Source of the DNA: Aliiglaciecola lipolytica E3
GTDB lineage: Bacteria > Pseudomonadota > Gammaproteobacteria > Enterobacterales > Alteromonadaceae
DNA: 64,000 nt
NCBI RefSeq assembly: GCF_000314975.1
Contig: NZ_BAEN01000059.1
Span: 62,001-126,000, forward strand
Direction: 5' to 3'
The number at the start of each line of letters is the position of its first letter. Position 1 is the first letter of the stretch. A program made the translations under genes and the position numbers. The notes beneath the pieces are model-generated. The model was not told where the DNA came from. It made no database searches and worked only from the letters and a program-made list of their open reading frames with translations. Shown in pieces: positions 9,333-17,931 of this stretch.

Positions 9333-11489
9333 ATGGTTTCAATCCGAACAGTTCATCAACCAGAACGACCTAATTTTGATCAATGGCTTGATTGTCTGAA
9401 CCTACCCCAGAGCACAAAACAAAAGCTGCGAGACACATCTGAATCACCAGAAATTCTGTTGGTGGGGCAGGAAATGGTCGAAATTCTGCACGAACTGAAC
9501 ATGGACGATGAAACGTTGCAGGCATCGTTGGTGTACCCTTATTGCGAATTACATGGTTTAGATGACGAACAAATCGAAGAAGAATTTGGCAAAGGAATTC
9601 GAAATCTAATCAGCGGTGTACGCCGCATGGATGCAATTAAAACCTTGCATAGTCGCAGCAATAAAAAAGCCGACGAAGTTCAAATTGATAATATTCGCCG
9701 TATGTTACTAGCTATGGTGGAAGATGTACGAACGGTTCTCATTAAGTTAGCCGAGCGTATTTGTACGCTACAAAAAATGAAAAAGGCAGATGAAGAAACT
9801 CGCGTTATTGTCGCTCGAGAATGTTCAACCATTTATGCTCCTTTGGCCAACCGTTTAGGTATCGGGCAATTAAAGTGGGAAATAGAAGACCTTTCATTTC
9901 GATACTTGCACCCAGAAAAGTATAAACAAATCGCCAGCTTGTTGGATGAGAAAAGAACTGATCGCCAGCAATACATCGAAGATTTTGTCACCAATTTACA
10001 AGCGGAAATGGACGAAGCGAAGATCAACGTTAAGGTCTATGGTCGCCCTAAACACATTTATAGCATTTGGAAGAAAATGCAGAAAAAGCATTTATCTTTT
10101 GATCAGCTTTACGACATACGTGCTGTGCGTATTATCGCTGACCGCTTACAGGATTGTTATAGTGCTTTGGGCATTGTGCACTCGCTGTTTAAGCATATCC
10201 CCAATGAGTTTGATGATTATATTGCAACACCTAAACCAAATGGCTATCAATCTATCCATACTGTGGTTGTCGGCCCTCAAGGGCGCTCGGTAGAGATTCA
10301 AATACGCACGCAACAAATGCATCAAGATGCAGAGCTTGGCATTGCGGCACACTGGAAATACAAAGAGGGCGTCAGTTCAGAGCGCTCCGCTTACGAAGAT
10401 AAAATTAATTGGTTGCGCAAAATTCTACTTTGGCAAGAAGAGGTGGCTGAGTCTGGTGATCTGGTTGAAGAGTTACGTAGTCAAGTATTCGATGACCGAG
10501 TATACGTGTTTACGCCTAAAGGAGATGTTATTGATTTGCCGTTGGGTTCGACTCCGTTGGATTTTGCTTATTACATTCATAGTAACGTAGGACATCGTTG
10601 CAATGGTGCAAAAGTAAACGGTCGAATAGTGACTTTCACCTATCAATTGCAAACAGGCGATCAGGTGGAAGTGTTAACCGGTAAAAACTTAAATCCCAGC
10701 CGGGATTGGATGCATCCAGGTTTGGGATATGTGCACTCTTCTCGCGCACGCGCAAAAATCCATACTTGGTTTAAAAAACAAGATAAAGAAAAGAACCTGC
10801 AGGCGGGTAAAGAGTTACTTGAACGTGAGTTATCCAGAGCAAACTTAGTATTGAAAGACGCAGCAAAAGCCTGTGAACGTTTTAACGTCAATCAAGTAGA
10901 TGATTTATATGCTGCCATTGGTGGCGGTGATTTACGTATAATGCAAGTTGTCAATTACTTGCAACAATTAGATGCTCCACCACCAGAAATTGATCCCCGG
11001 GTTAGAACAACACAAAGCAAACCTACAAAAGGTGGAAAAAGCACAATTGTTGTGGAAGGTGTTGGTAATTTGATGAGTCAAATTGCCAAATGTTGTCAAC
11101 CATTACCCGGCGATCCTATTCAAGGTTATATAACCATGGGAAGAGGTGTTAGCGTGCACCGGGAAAACTGTGATCAATTGAACCATTTATTAGATCAGCA
11201 CCCTGAGCGTGAGATTGAAGTCAATTGGGCTAATGATCTTAGGGGAAGCTTCAAAACCGACCTAGACGTGCATACGTCAGACCGAGATGGCATCTTACGC
11301 GATATAACAACGGTACTGGCGAATGACAAAATTACCTTATTAGGGGTAAATAGTTTAAGCAATACTAAAGATCAAACTGCTCGAATCAGAATCACTTTAG
11401 AGCTGAAAGATTTGGCAAGCTTATCTAAAACGACCGCGCGATTGTTGCAAATTAAAGGGGTAATCGACGTTGTCAGACTCGACAAGTAA
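9333..11489 (+). CDS. relA: GTP pyrophosphokinase RelA
   Basis: RelA senses uncharged tRNA on stalled ribosomes and makes (p)ppGpp. The 718-residue protein has the RelA domain order: an N-terminal pseudo-hydrolase domain in which the HD metal-binding pair is missing (the equivalent stretch reads ASLVYPYCELHG), the synthetase domain with YDIRAVRII, EFDDYIATPKPNGYQSIHT and the VEIQIRTQQMHQDAELGIAAHWKYK segment, a TGS domain from about residue 390 (VYVFTPKGDVIDLPLGSTP), a helical and zinc-finger region with CCQPLPGD, and a C-terminal ACT domain. The degenerate HD site marks it as RelA, not SpoT. It overlaps mazG by 20 bases. Confidence 0.97.
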   Translation: MVSIRTVHQPERPNFDQWLDCLNLPQSTKQKLRDTSESPEILLVGQEMVEILHELNMDDETLQASLVYPYCELHGLDDEQIEEEFGKGIRNLISGVRRMDAIKTLHSRSNKKADEVQIDNIRRMLLAMVEDVRTVLIKLAERICTLQKMKKADEETRVIVARECSTIYAPLANRLGIGQLKWEIEDLSFRYLHPEKYKQIASLLDEKRTDRQQYIEDFVTNLQAEMDEAKINVKVYGRPKHIYSIWKKMQKKHLSFDQLYDIRAVRIIADRLQDCYSALGIVHSLFKHIPNEFDDYIATPKPNGYQSIHTVVVGPQGRSVEIQIRTQQMHQDAELGIAAHWKYKEGVSSERSAYEDKINWLRKILLWQEEVAESGDLVEELRSQVFDDRVYVFTPKGDVIDLPLGSTPLDFAYYIHSNVGHRCNGAKVNGRIVTFTYQLQTGDQVEVLTGKNLNPSRDWMHPGLGYVHSSRARAKIHTWFKKQDKEKNLQAGKELLERELSRANLVLKDAAKACERFNVNQVDDLYAAIGGGDLRIMQVVNYLQQLDAPPPEIDPRVRTTQSKPTKGGKSTIVVEGVGNLMSQIAKCCQPLPGDPIQGYITMGRGVSVHRENCDQLNHLLDQHPEREIEVNWANDLRGSFKTDLDVHTSDRDGILRDITTVLANDKITLLGVNSLSNTKDQTARIRITLELKDLASLSKTTARLLQIKGVIDVVRLDK

Positions 11490-12318
11490 GCCGCAACAGC
11501 AGAGCGATTACCCTCAAGTCGAACGGCTGTTGAAGATTATGCAAAAATTACGGGACCCTGAACAGGGCTGCCCGTGGGATAAGCAACAAAGTTTTAGCAG
11601 TATTGTTCCTTATACGATTGAAGAAGCTTATGAAGTTGCTGATGCTATTGAAAATGGCAATATGCAGGATGTACAAGATGAATTAGGTGATTTGCTATTT
11701 CAGGTAGTGTTTTATGCACAGCTTGGAAAAGAGCAAGAGGCTTTTGACTTCGAAGCAATAGCCAAAGTCATTAGTGATAAATTAGTTCGTCGCCATCCTC
11801 ACGTTTTTGCAACTCAACAGAATATTTCGAGCGAACAAGTCAGTCTTAATTGGGAAGCTATAAAACGCCAGGAACGCGCTCAAAAAGGTGAAGACGCGCA
11901 AGCCAGTGTTTTAGCCAATATACCTGTCAGTATGTCACCTTTGATGCGTGCACATAAAATCCAAAAAGCTTGCGCAAAAGTAGGGTTCGACTGGCCAGAA
12001 GTAGGACCCGTACTTGATAAAGTACAAGAAGAAGTCTCAGAGGTGATGGAAGAGCTCGAGCAAGAGCCAAAAAATCAGCAACGCATCGAAGAAGAAGTCG
12101 GTGACTTGTTGTTTGCGGTGGTTAATTTAGCTCGGCATTTGGATGTAAACGCTGAGACGGCTTTGAGAAAGGCGAATAAAAAATTTGCTGGACGTTTTGA
12201 AAAAGTTGAACAACATTTTGCAAAACAAAACACCAAATTGTCTGACACCACATTGAGCCAGATGGAGTCCATCTGGCTGCAAGTCAAACGTTTAGAAAGC
12301 GAATCGACGCAGTCCTAA
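11470..12318 (+). CDS. mazG: Nucleoside triphosphate pyrophosphohydrolase MazG
   Basis: MazG hydrolyses canonical and aberrant NTPs to NMPs and in E. coli dampens the stringent response. The 282-residue product carries two MazG folds: the first with YTIEEAYEVADAI and DELGDLLFQVVFYAQ, the second with VQEEVSEVMEELEQE and EEEVGDLLFAVVNLARHL. The start is a TTG at 11470, supported by AAAGGGG at 11453-11459 in the relA coding region and by alignment of the DYPQVERLLKIMQKLRDP stretch with the E. coli N-terminus; an ATG inside MQKLRDP would cut the fold. The relA-mazG pair is the classic arrangement. Its 3' end overlaps the convergent protease gene by 27 bases. Confidence 0.95.
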   Translation: MSDSTSKPQQQSDYPQVERLLKIMQKLRDPEQGCPWDKQQSFSSIVPYTIEEAYEVADAIENGNMQDVQDELGDLLFQVVFYAQLGKEQEAFDFEAIAKVISDKLVRRHPHVFATQQNISSEQVSLNWEAIKRQERAQKGEDAQASVLANIPVSMSPLMRAHKIQKACAKVGFDWPEVGPVLDKVQEEVSEVMEELEQEPKNQQRIEEEVGDLLFAVVNLARHLDVNAETALRKANKKFAGRFEKVEQHFAKQNTKLSDTTLSQMESIWLQVKRLESESTQS

Positions 12319-14385
12319 ACTACCAATAAGAAGCAATAATAACCATGCAACAGAACCTCCACCGCCAGAATTGCTGCTTGGTGGCGTAGTTGGGTTGCCG
12401 CCACCATCAATTGATGTAAAAACAAAGTTTCGTACTCTGCCTTGGTCGTCCCCTTCATCGACGTTGCGGTCCTTGCGGTAACTAATTTCGACTAAGTTGG
12501 TTCCGGCCGGCAATGATATGGTTTGGCTAGTAAAGTTGACGTCGCCAGAGATAAACTCGATTTCTTCACCATTCACGATCAAATATAACGCATCAAAAGG
12601 TTCTGTTGGTTCATCAACATTCTCTTCTGATGAAACCGACCACTCAAAATTTAATGTCCCTTCACCGACAATGCTAGCAATTAAAATACTTTCTTCATTG
12701 CCTGAAATATTGCCGCTAGCAACGCCTCCCAACGTATGGCTAGTCCAACTAGCGTCGCCTCCGCTGTACAATGTGACAGCAGAGTTTACTGTGCCTATTT
12801 GGCTCTCCAAGCCTGGCGTTGCTGCTACCGCGAAACCCTGAACGGTGATGCCATTTGTGGGGGTATCTTGTATGTCTGTACTAAGTGCTATGGATGCAGT
12901 TTTAGACCCTTGAGTTTGGGCATTAAATGTAAGTTCTACCTGACAACTTTGTTGCGCAGTTAAAATCGTACAGTCACTTGTATCTATACTAAAATCAGAT
13001 TGATTACTCAGAGTAATTGTAGGTACCACAGTATTTTCAGAATTATTGGTGATCGTATATTGTTGTACGAAGCTCACGTTTACAGGTGAGTTGGTGATAT
13101 TGGCTTTACCCGAAATACCCACACCAAAACGAGTTGCATTGATAAAGCCAAGCAATGAACTTACTCTTGCGTATACCCCCGGATAACCCTCAGCAGCACA
13201 ACCTATGCCCCAACTGGTTACACCCAATTGTTGTGCTCCACTATTTGTTTGTACGAACAAGGGGCCACCGCTATCACCTTGACATGCGCTTGCGCCTCCA
13301 GAATCTAATGCCGCACAAATCATTTGATTGGTAATCCCAGTGTTGTTTGCGCTAATTCCTTGTGAGCTTGCTAATTCATTGCGGCATTGAGTGTTTGTAA
13401 GTAGGCCTAAATCTACTTCCTGAAGTATGTCAGGGAAATTCCCAGTAGGGCCTTCACCCGGCAAGTAACCAGTGCGTCCACCCCAGCCAATAGATTTTGC
13501 GATAGCATTCTCTATGGTTAATTGGTTTGTCGTAGCTGTATCAGCCAACTGAATTGGGGTTGCATCGACGCTTTCAACTAATTCGATAAGTGCCACATCG
13601 TTATCAAAAGTATCAGAGTTATAGTTGGGATGTGTATATATGCGCTTAATCGCTATGGCTTCATCAGCGCCGTCTCTTAAATCATACTCGCCTATATTTA
13701 CCCTATATTGGTCAGCAAATTCTGAGTCTACACAATGCGCTGCGGTCAGCACCCAACGATCACCTAGGAATGACGCACCGCACACTGAATCTTGCATCGT
13801 ACCGGGTAAGGTATTTACGGCGATGCTGGCGGTCGCATTTTCGAGCTGGACTAAAGCGGCTCCATCTTGTTGAGAAATTGCGACCACAGGAATATTGCCA
13901 TCAAAATCATTACCCAATGTACCTGAATCTAAAGGGCCTTCAACATTATTGTAAATAATTGCGCCAATGCCGCCACCGGCTTCACAATTAAGCGCTTTGT
14001 CGGAGAAATTAAAATCGCCGCGCTCGATTAAACATATACTATTGGCTACGCCTGTACATTCCGTACCTGCTAATCCGCAATCGACTAAAGTGCCGGTTGC
14101 TTGGCCATCAGGACCGAAACTAAACGAATCGGAATCATATCCAGTATTGTTTACAGTGACGCTTGTTTCTACTGTCGAACTGACTATGACAAGTGCCGAC
14201 ATAAATGGATAATCACCTTCATCTGCATTTTCTCCACCAACAATTAGTGGGCTCACAAAATCGTTTTTTGTCTCAGTATTACGTTTTTTGGCGTTGGCTA
14301 TTTGTTCGGAACGCAAACTAGTTGCAGACGCGATACTCAAATGCGCGGCTACGACGACCAACAGAACCCACACTAAGTGCTTCAT
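12292..14385 (-). CDS. Secreted trypsin-family serine protease with inserted PA domain and GlyGly-CTERM anchor
   Basis: The 697-residue precursor has a signal peptide (residues 1-21, ending SIASA), a short propeptide, and a chymotrypsin-fold domain beginning LIVGGENA near residue 47. The triad is intact: His217 in TAAHC, Asp263 in DVALIEL, Ser372 in GDSGGP. The residue matching chymotrypsin 189 is Ser366, so preference for aromatic or large hydrophobic P1 residues is more likely than trypsin-like cleavage. A PA domain of about 110 residues (GTLVDCGLAG to GAALVQLENA) is inserted between the first strand and the catalytic His. A beta-rich domain (about 425-520) and another beta-sandwich follow. 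The tail is Gly-rich (SGGGGS), then a hydrophobic helix and RRFAF, the GlyGly-CTERM pattern cut by rhombosortase. It is likely exported by type II secretion. Confidence 0.92.
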   Translation of the reverse strand: MKHLVWVLLVVVAAHLSIASATSLRSEQIANAKKRNTETKNDFVSPLIVGGENADEGDYPFMSALVIVSSTVETSVTVNNTGYDSDSFSFGPDGQATGTLVDCGLAGTECTGVANSICLIERGDFNFSDKALNCEAGGGIGAIIYNNVEGPLDSGTLGNDFDGNIPVVAISQQDGAALVQLENATASIAVNTLPGTMQDSVCGASFLGDRWVLTAAHCVDSEFADQYRVNIGEYDLRDGADEAIAIKRIYTHPNYNSDTFDNDVALIELVESVDATPIQLADTATTNQLTIENAIAKSIGWGGRTGYLPGEGPTGNFPDILQEVDLGLLTNTQCRNELASSQGISANNTGITNQMICAALDSGGASACQGDSGGPLFVQTNSGAQQLGVTSWGIGCAAEGYPGVYARVSSLLGFINATRFGVGISGKANITNSPVNVSFVQQYTITNNSENTVVPTITLSNQSDFSIDTSDCTILTAQQSCQVELTFNAQTQGSKTASIALSTDIQDTPTNGITVQGFAVAATPGLESQIGTVNSAVTLYSGGDASWTSHTLGGVASGNISGNEESILIASIVGEGTLNFEWSVSSEENVDEPTEPFDALYLIVNGEEIEFISGDVNFTSQTISLPAGTNLVEISYRKDRNVDEGDDQGRVRNFVFTSIDGGGNPTTPPSSNSGGGGSVAWLLLLLIGSLGLRRFAF

Positions 14386-14707
14386 CTATCTACTCCATAA
14401 ATAAATTCGTTGTTACTCAAACACCTTATCGTTATGTTTTAAAGGATATGAGTTTCGACCATACAAAAGGTGTAACGGTCGTATTGTTGAGCAATATATC
14501 CCAAACAATTAAAATTAACTAATCACCTTTCTATTACATTTAAAACGTATTTCTGTGCGATTTAGATGCAAATTAACAAAATTTAGTTCGATATATCTTG
14601 GATAACAATGCATTAACTGAGCTGAATCGAATCTGAATTGTTAGTAAACAATGGCCTGATTGACTAAAAAACTTGCAATATACCCTCGCGTTTTATGAAA
14701 ACTTCTG

Positions 14708-14713
14708 TATAAT
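14708..14713 (+). promoter_or_regulatory. Candidate -10 element of the rplM-rpsI promoter
   Basis: A consensus TATAAT sits about 175 bases before rplM and just upstream of the leader hairpins. The region 16-18 bases upstream (around 14685-14690) has no TTGACA-like hexamer; the TTGCAA at 14673 is too far away. Ribosomal protein promoters of this group often rely on strong -10 elements, so I consider it plausible but not proven. Confidence 0.45.
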
Positions 14714-14734
14714 TCGCGCCCTGCCCAGTTACGC

Positions 14735-14788
14735 CCACTTTGGGAAAGTGGAAGAATCAATCGACTCGAAGGGGTCAATGTGTTGATT
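14735..14788 (+). promoter_or_regulatory. Structured 5' leader of rplM, possible autoregulatory site for L13
   Basis: Two hairpins can be drawn in tandem. The first is a perfect 7-bp stem (CCACTTT 14735-14741 with AAAGTGG 14745-14751, loop GGG). The second pairs AATCAA (14755-14760) with TTGATT (14783-14788) and has an inner GAC/GTC helix (14763-14765 with 14774-14776) around a TCGAAGGG loop. About 100 bases separate this from the rplM start, an unusually long leader for a simple gene. In E. coli, L13 is known to repress its own operon; that this leader is the target is inference. Confidence 0.4.
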
Positions 14789-14887
14789 TATGAGGTTTTC
14801 TGGATTGTCTAAGATGAGTAAGCTTGCTGATTTTAACGAATGCAGAAAACAAACGAGTAACAATTTACAAATTTCGGGTATTTTAAA

Positions 14888-15316
14888 ATGAAAACTTTTG
14901 TTGCAAAGCCAGAGACGGTAAAACGCGACTGGTATGTGGTTGACGCCGCAGACAAAACATTAGGTCGATTGGCCACAGAAATCGCGCTTCGTTTGCGCGG
15001 TAAGCATAAGCCAGAGTATACACCTCATGTAGACACTGGAGATTACATCATCGTAATCAATGCTGAAAAAGTCACTGTTACTGGCCGTAAGGCACAGAAC
15101 AAAATGTATTATTCTTACACTGGTTATCCTGGTGGATTGAAAGATACAACATTTGAGAAACTTCAAGCCCATAAGCCTGAAATGATCATTGAGAAAGCGG
15201 TTAAAGGTATGTTGCCTAAAGGTCCTCTTGGACGTGCTATGTTCCGCAAGATGAAAGTGTACGCAGGTACTGAGCACTCACATGCTGCTCAACAGCCTCA
15301 AGTTCTAGACATTTAA
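14888..15316 (+). CDS. rplM: 50S ribosomal protein L13
   Basis: L13 is an early-assembly protein of the large ribosomal subunit. The 142-residue product has the family length and signatures: [19 protein letters not shown] at the N-terminus, the [14 protein letters not shown] segment, and [20 protein letters not shown]. rpsI follows after 12 bases with a strong AAGGAG site, as in essentially all proteobacteria. Confidence 0.99.
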   Translation: MKTFVAKPETVKRDWYVVDAADKTLGRLATEIALRLRGKHKPEYTPHVDTGDYIIVINAEKVTVTGRKAQNKMYYSYTGYPGGLKDTTFEKLQAHKPEMIIEKAVKGMLPKGPLGRAMFRKMKVYAGTEHSHAAQQPQVLDI

Positions 15317-15328
15317 GGAGCGAGAATA

Positions 15329-15721
15329 ATGGCAGATACTCAATACTACGGCACTGGCCGTCGCAAAAGCTCTACCGCTCGCGTTTTTCTTCGCCCGGGC
15401 AGTGGAAACATTGTAGTTAACAAGCGTCCTTTGGATGTGTTTTTTGGTCGTGAAACCGCTCGTATGGTTGTTCGTCAACCTCTTGAGCTTGTTGAAATGA
15501 CTGATAAGTTTGACCTATACGTCACCGTAGCCGGTGGTGGTATTAGCGGTCAAGCTGGTGCAATCCGTCACGGTATTACTCGTGCATTGATGGAATATGA
15601 CGAAACACTTCGTCCAGCGTTACGTAAAGCCGGGTTTGTTACTCGTGATGCACGTAAAGTTGAGCGTAAGAAAGTGGGTCTTCATAAAGCACGTAAGCGT
15701 CCTCAATACTCAAAACGTTAA
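15329..15721 (+). CDS. rpsI: 30S ribosomal protein S9
   Basis: S9 binds the head of the small subunit, and its C-terminal tail reaches the P-site tRNA. The 130-residue product begins with the [16 protein letters not shown] signature, has the [14 protein letters not shown] and [19 protein letters not shown] segments, and ends in the conserved basic tail with PQYSKR. It is preceded by AAGGAGCGAGAATA and followed by an intrinsic terminator, so rplM-rpsI is a closed two-gene unit. Confidence 0.99.
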   Translation: MADTQYYGTGRRKSSTARVFLRPGSGNIVVNKRPLDVFFGRETARMVVRQPLELVEMTDKFDLYVTVAGGGISGQAGAIRHGITRALMEYDETLRPALRKAGFVTRDARKVERKKVGLHKARKRPQYSKR

Positions 15722-15742
15722 TTTTTACGTTACGAATATTTC

Positions 15743-15770
15743 AAAAAACCCAGCATTGCTGGGTTTTTTT
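15743..15770 (+). terminator. Intrinsic terminator of rplM-rpsI
   Basis: A perfect 12-bp stem (15743-15754 with 15758-15769; core CCCAGC/GCTGGG) with an ATT loop ends in a run of seven T. It lies 22 bases after the rpsI stop codon. Confidence 0.92.
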
Positions 15771-16025
15771 ATTGTCTGTAATTTACGCTAAATTGATGGC
15801 TATCTTTTTGCTTCAACTGCAGATACACAAATTATTCCCATAAAACATCGCTTTATTTACTTAATTCCTTGTCTTTATTAGGGGTTTTCTTTTATCATTT
15901 CATGTTAATAGTTAAAATCAACAAAACCGTAATTTCTTGTGCGAGTTAACTGCTAGCAAAACGCTACCGGAACCAACTTTTTATGTTCAAGAAGTATCAC
16001 TAAATCCGAACTTGGAGAAGAGTGG
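15771..16025 (+). other. Upstream region of petABC
   Basis: With the terminator, the gap between rpsI and petA is about 300 bases. It is AT-rich and holds no gene. The best promoter-like pair is TTGTCT (15869-15874) with TTATCA (15892-15897), spaced 17 bases, which is weak. A good ribosome binding site (GGAGAAGA) precedes the petA ATG. Confidence 0.4.
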
Positions 16026-16661
16026 ATGAGCAATGTGTCTGTCGATACGAATGATTCGTCAGTAAATGACAATCAGCCTCAAGACAACCCTAGACGCCGA
16101 TTCCTAACAGTCGCAACCTCTGTTGTAGGGGCCGCGGGTGTAGTTGGTGTTGCAGTGCCTTTTATAGGTTCTTGGAGCCCTAGCGAAAGGGCAAAAGCTG
16201 CTGGTGCTGATGTGCAAATAGACATCAGTAAAATTCAGCCAGGGCAAATGATTCGTGTTATCTGGCGAAGCAAGCCGGTTTGGGTTGTACGACGGACTCC
16301 TGAACTTCTAGCTTCGTTAGCAAAACACGAAGATAGTTTGAAAGATCCCAACTCTGAACAAGAACAACAACCTGCATTTGCGAAGAATCGCTATCGTTCT
16401 TTAAAAGAGGAATATCTTATCCTGGTCGGGATATGTACCCACCTTGGTTGCTCTCCTCAGCATTTGGCTAATGGGGCTTTCGAAGAATACGTTGAAGGTG
16501 TGGATGAAGGTTTCTTCTGTCCTTGTCATGGTTCCAAGTTCGACATGGCTGGACGAGTATTTGATGGTGTTCCAGCGCCATTAAACTTAGTCGTACCTCC
16601 ATATCAGTTTGTTGATGACAATACCGTTATCATCGGTTCAGAAGCCGAGGGAGCAGCATAA
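16026..16661 (+). CDS. petA: Ubiquinol-cytochrome c reductase, Rieske iron-sulfur subunit
   Basis: This is the [2Fe-2S] subunit of the cytochrome bc1 complex; it takes the first electron from ubiquinol at the Qo site and moves to cytochrome c1. The 211-residue product has a twin-arginine motif (RRRFL, about residues 25-29) before a single hydrophobic helix (VGAAGVVGVAVPFIG) that stays as membrane anchor. The cluster ligands are in CTHLGCSP and FCPCHGSKFD. It is the first gene of petABC, with one base to petB. Confidence 0.97.
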   Translation: MSNVSVDTNDSSVNDNQPQDNPRRRFLTVATSVVGAAGVVGVAVPFIGSWSPSERAKAAGADVQIDISKIQPGQMIRVIWRSKPVWVVRRTPELLASLAKHEDSLKDPNSEQEQQPAFAKNRYRSLKEEYLILVGICTHLGCSPQHLANGAFEEYVEGVDEGFFCPCHGSKFDMAGRVFDGVPAPLNLVVPPYQFVDDNTVIIGSEAEGAA

Positions 16662-16662
16662 G

Positions 16663-17931
16663 ATGTTTAAAAATCTATTAGACTGGATTGAATATCGTAT
16701 TCCAATGATGCGTGTTGCGAATATGCACGCCATTCAATATCCAGCACCCAAAAATATGAACTTCTGGTACATCTTTGGATTCTTGGCAACAATCGTTCTA
16801 ATTAACCAAATCGTTACCGGTGTATGGTTAACTATGAACTTTGTTCCATCTTCAGAGGGTGCGTTTGCTTCTGTTGAATATATTATGCGTGATGTGCCTT
16901 ACGGCGACATATTGCGATATATGCATTCTACTGGTGCTTCTGCGTTCTTTATCGTGGTTTATTTGCACATGTTTCGTGGCATGATGTATGGCTCTTACCA
17001 AAAACCACGCGAATTGCTTTGGTTATTCGGCATGTTCATTTACTTAGCCTTAATGGCAGAAGCTTTTATGGGGTACGTGTTACCTTGGGGGCAAATGTCT
17101 TACTGGGGCGCGCAGGTAATTGTATCCCTGTTTAGTGCGATTCCTATTATTGGTCCAGACTTAGTTGAATGGATTCAGGGTGATTATGTTATCTCTGGTG
17201 CTACCCTCAACCGATTCTTTGCATTGCACGTAATTGCATTGCCTTTAGTCATCGTTATTTTGGTATTCCTACACATAGTTGCTTTGCATGAAGTTGGCTC
17301 TAATAACCCTGACGGTGTTGAAGTTAAACGCAAAAAAGGTTCGCTAACTGAAGAGCAAAAAACCAAGTTTAAAATGCACGAATACTACACAAGTAAATAC
17401 GACATCATCGATGATGTAGTGCCGTTCTTCCCGCACATCGTCTTGAAAGATTTGGTCGCGTTTGCTGCATTCTTATTTATATTTTGCTACATCATGTTCT
17501 TTGCACCTGGAATGGGCGGCTATTTCTTAGAGCATCCAAATTTTGAGATTGCCAACCCGTTGAAAACACCTGAACACATTTTCCCTGTTTGGTATTTCAC
17601 ACCTTTCTACGCAATCTTGAAAGCTGTGCCAGACAAGCTAGGTGGTGTTATTGCCATGTTTGCCGCAATAATTGCGTTATTCTTGTTGCCTTGGATTGAC
17701 CGAGGAAAAGTGAAGTCTTGGCGTTATCGTTGTGGGTTCCATCGTTGGAATCTATTGATATTCGCTGCGGTCTTTATCTTCTTAGGTTATTTAGGTGGTA
17801 CACCTCAGGAAAACTGGAAAATTATCGCATCGCGCATAGGCACTATCATGTACTTCGGATTCTTCTTATTGCTATTTATTTACAGTAGAAATGAGAACAC
17901 TAAACCAGTACCAGAGAGGATCACGAAATGA
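16663..17931 (+). CDS. petB: Cytochrome b subunit of the bc1 complex
   Basis: Cytochrome b carries the two b hemes and the Qo and Qi quinone sites. The ATG at 16663, one base after the petA stop, gives 422 residues starting MFKNLLDWIEYRIPMMRV; an earlier in-frame start inside petA is rejected. Eight or more transmembrane helices are visible. Heme-ligand histidines lie in the helices with RYMHSTGASAFF, YLHMFRGMMYGSY, FALHVIALP and FLHIVALHEVGSNNPDG. The Qo motif reads PVWY (residues 308-311), not the mitochondrial PEWY; PVWY is one of the recognised bacterial variants. The stop codon overlaps the petC ATG in an ATGA junction. Confidence 0.97.
   Translation: MFKNLLDWIEYRIPMMRVANMHAIQYPAPKNMNFWYIFGFLATIVLINQIVTGVWLTMNFVPSSEGAFASVEYIMRDVPYGDILRYMHSTGASAFFIVVYLHMFRGMMYGSYQKPRELLWLFGMFIYLALMAEAFMGYVLPWGQMSYWGAQVIVSLFSAIPIIGPDLVEWIQGDYVISGATLNRFFALHVIALPLVIVILVFLHIVALHEVGSNNPDGVEVKRKKGSLTEEQKTKFKMHEYYTSKYDIIDDVVPFFPHIVLKDLVAFAAFLFIFCYIMFFAPGMGGYFLEHPNFEIANPLKTPEHIFPVWYFTPFYAILKAVPDKLGGVIAMFAAIIALFLLPWIDRGKVKSWRYRCGFHRWNLLIFAAVFIFLGYLGGTPQENWKIIASRIGTIMYFGFFLLLFIYSRNENTKPVPERITK

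Larger units (their letters stand above)
14386..14887. other. 502-base gap: divergent promoters and rplM leader
   Basis: No gene is supported here. The left part is AT-rich upstream sequence of the minus-strand protease. A TATAAT hexamer at 14708-14713 is the best promoter element for rplM, though no good -35 lies 16-18 bases before it. It is followed by a structured leader (described separately). A short plus-strand frame at 14322-14522 overlaps the protease signal peptide and is not convincing. Confidence 0.6.

Noticed and set aside
14322-14522. 66-codon plus-strand frame over the protease signal peptide
   Set aside because: Overlaps a strongly supported gene on the other strand, composition is not protein-like, no ribosome binding site.
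14673-14678. TTGCAA as the -35 of the rplM promoter
   Set aside because: It lies 29 bases before the TATAAT, too far for a sigma-70 promoter.
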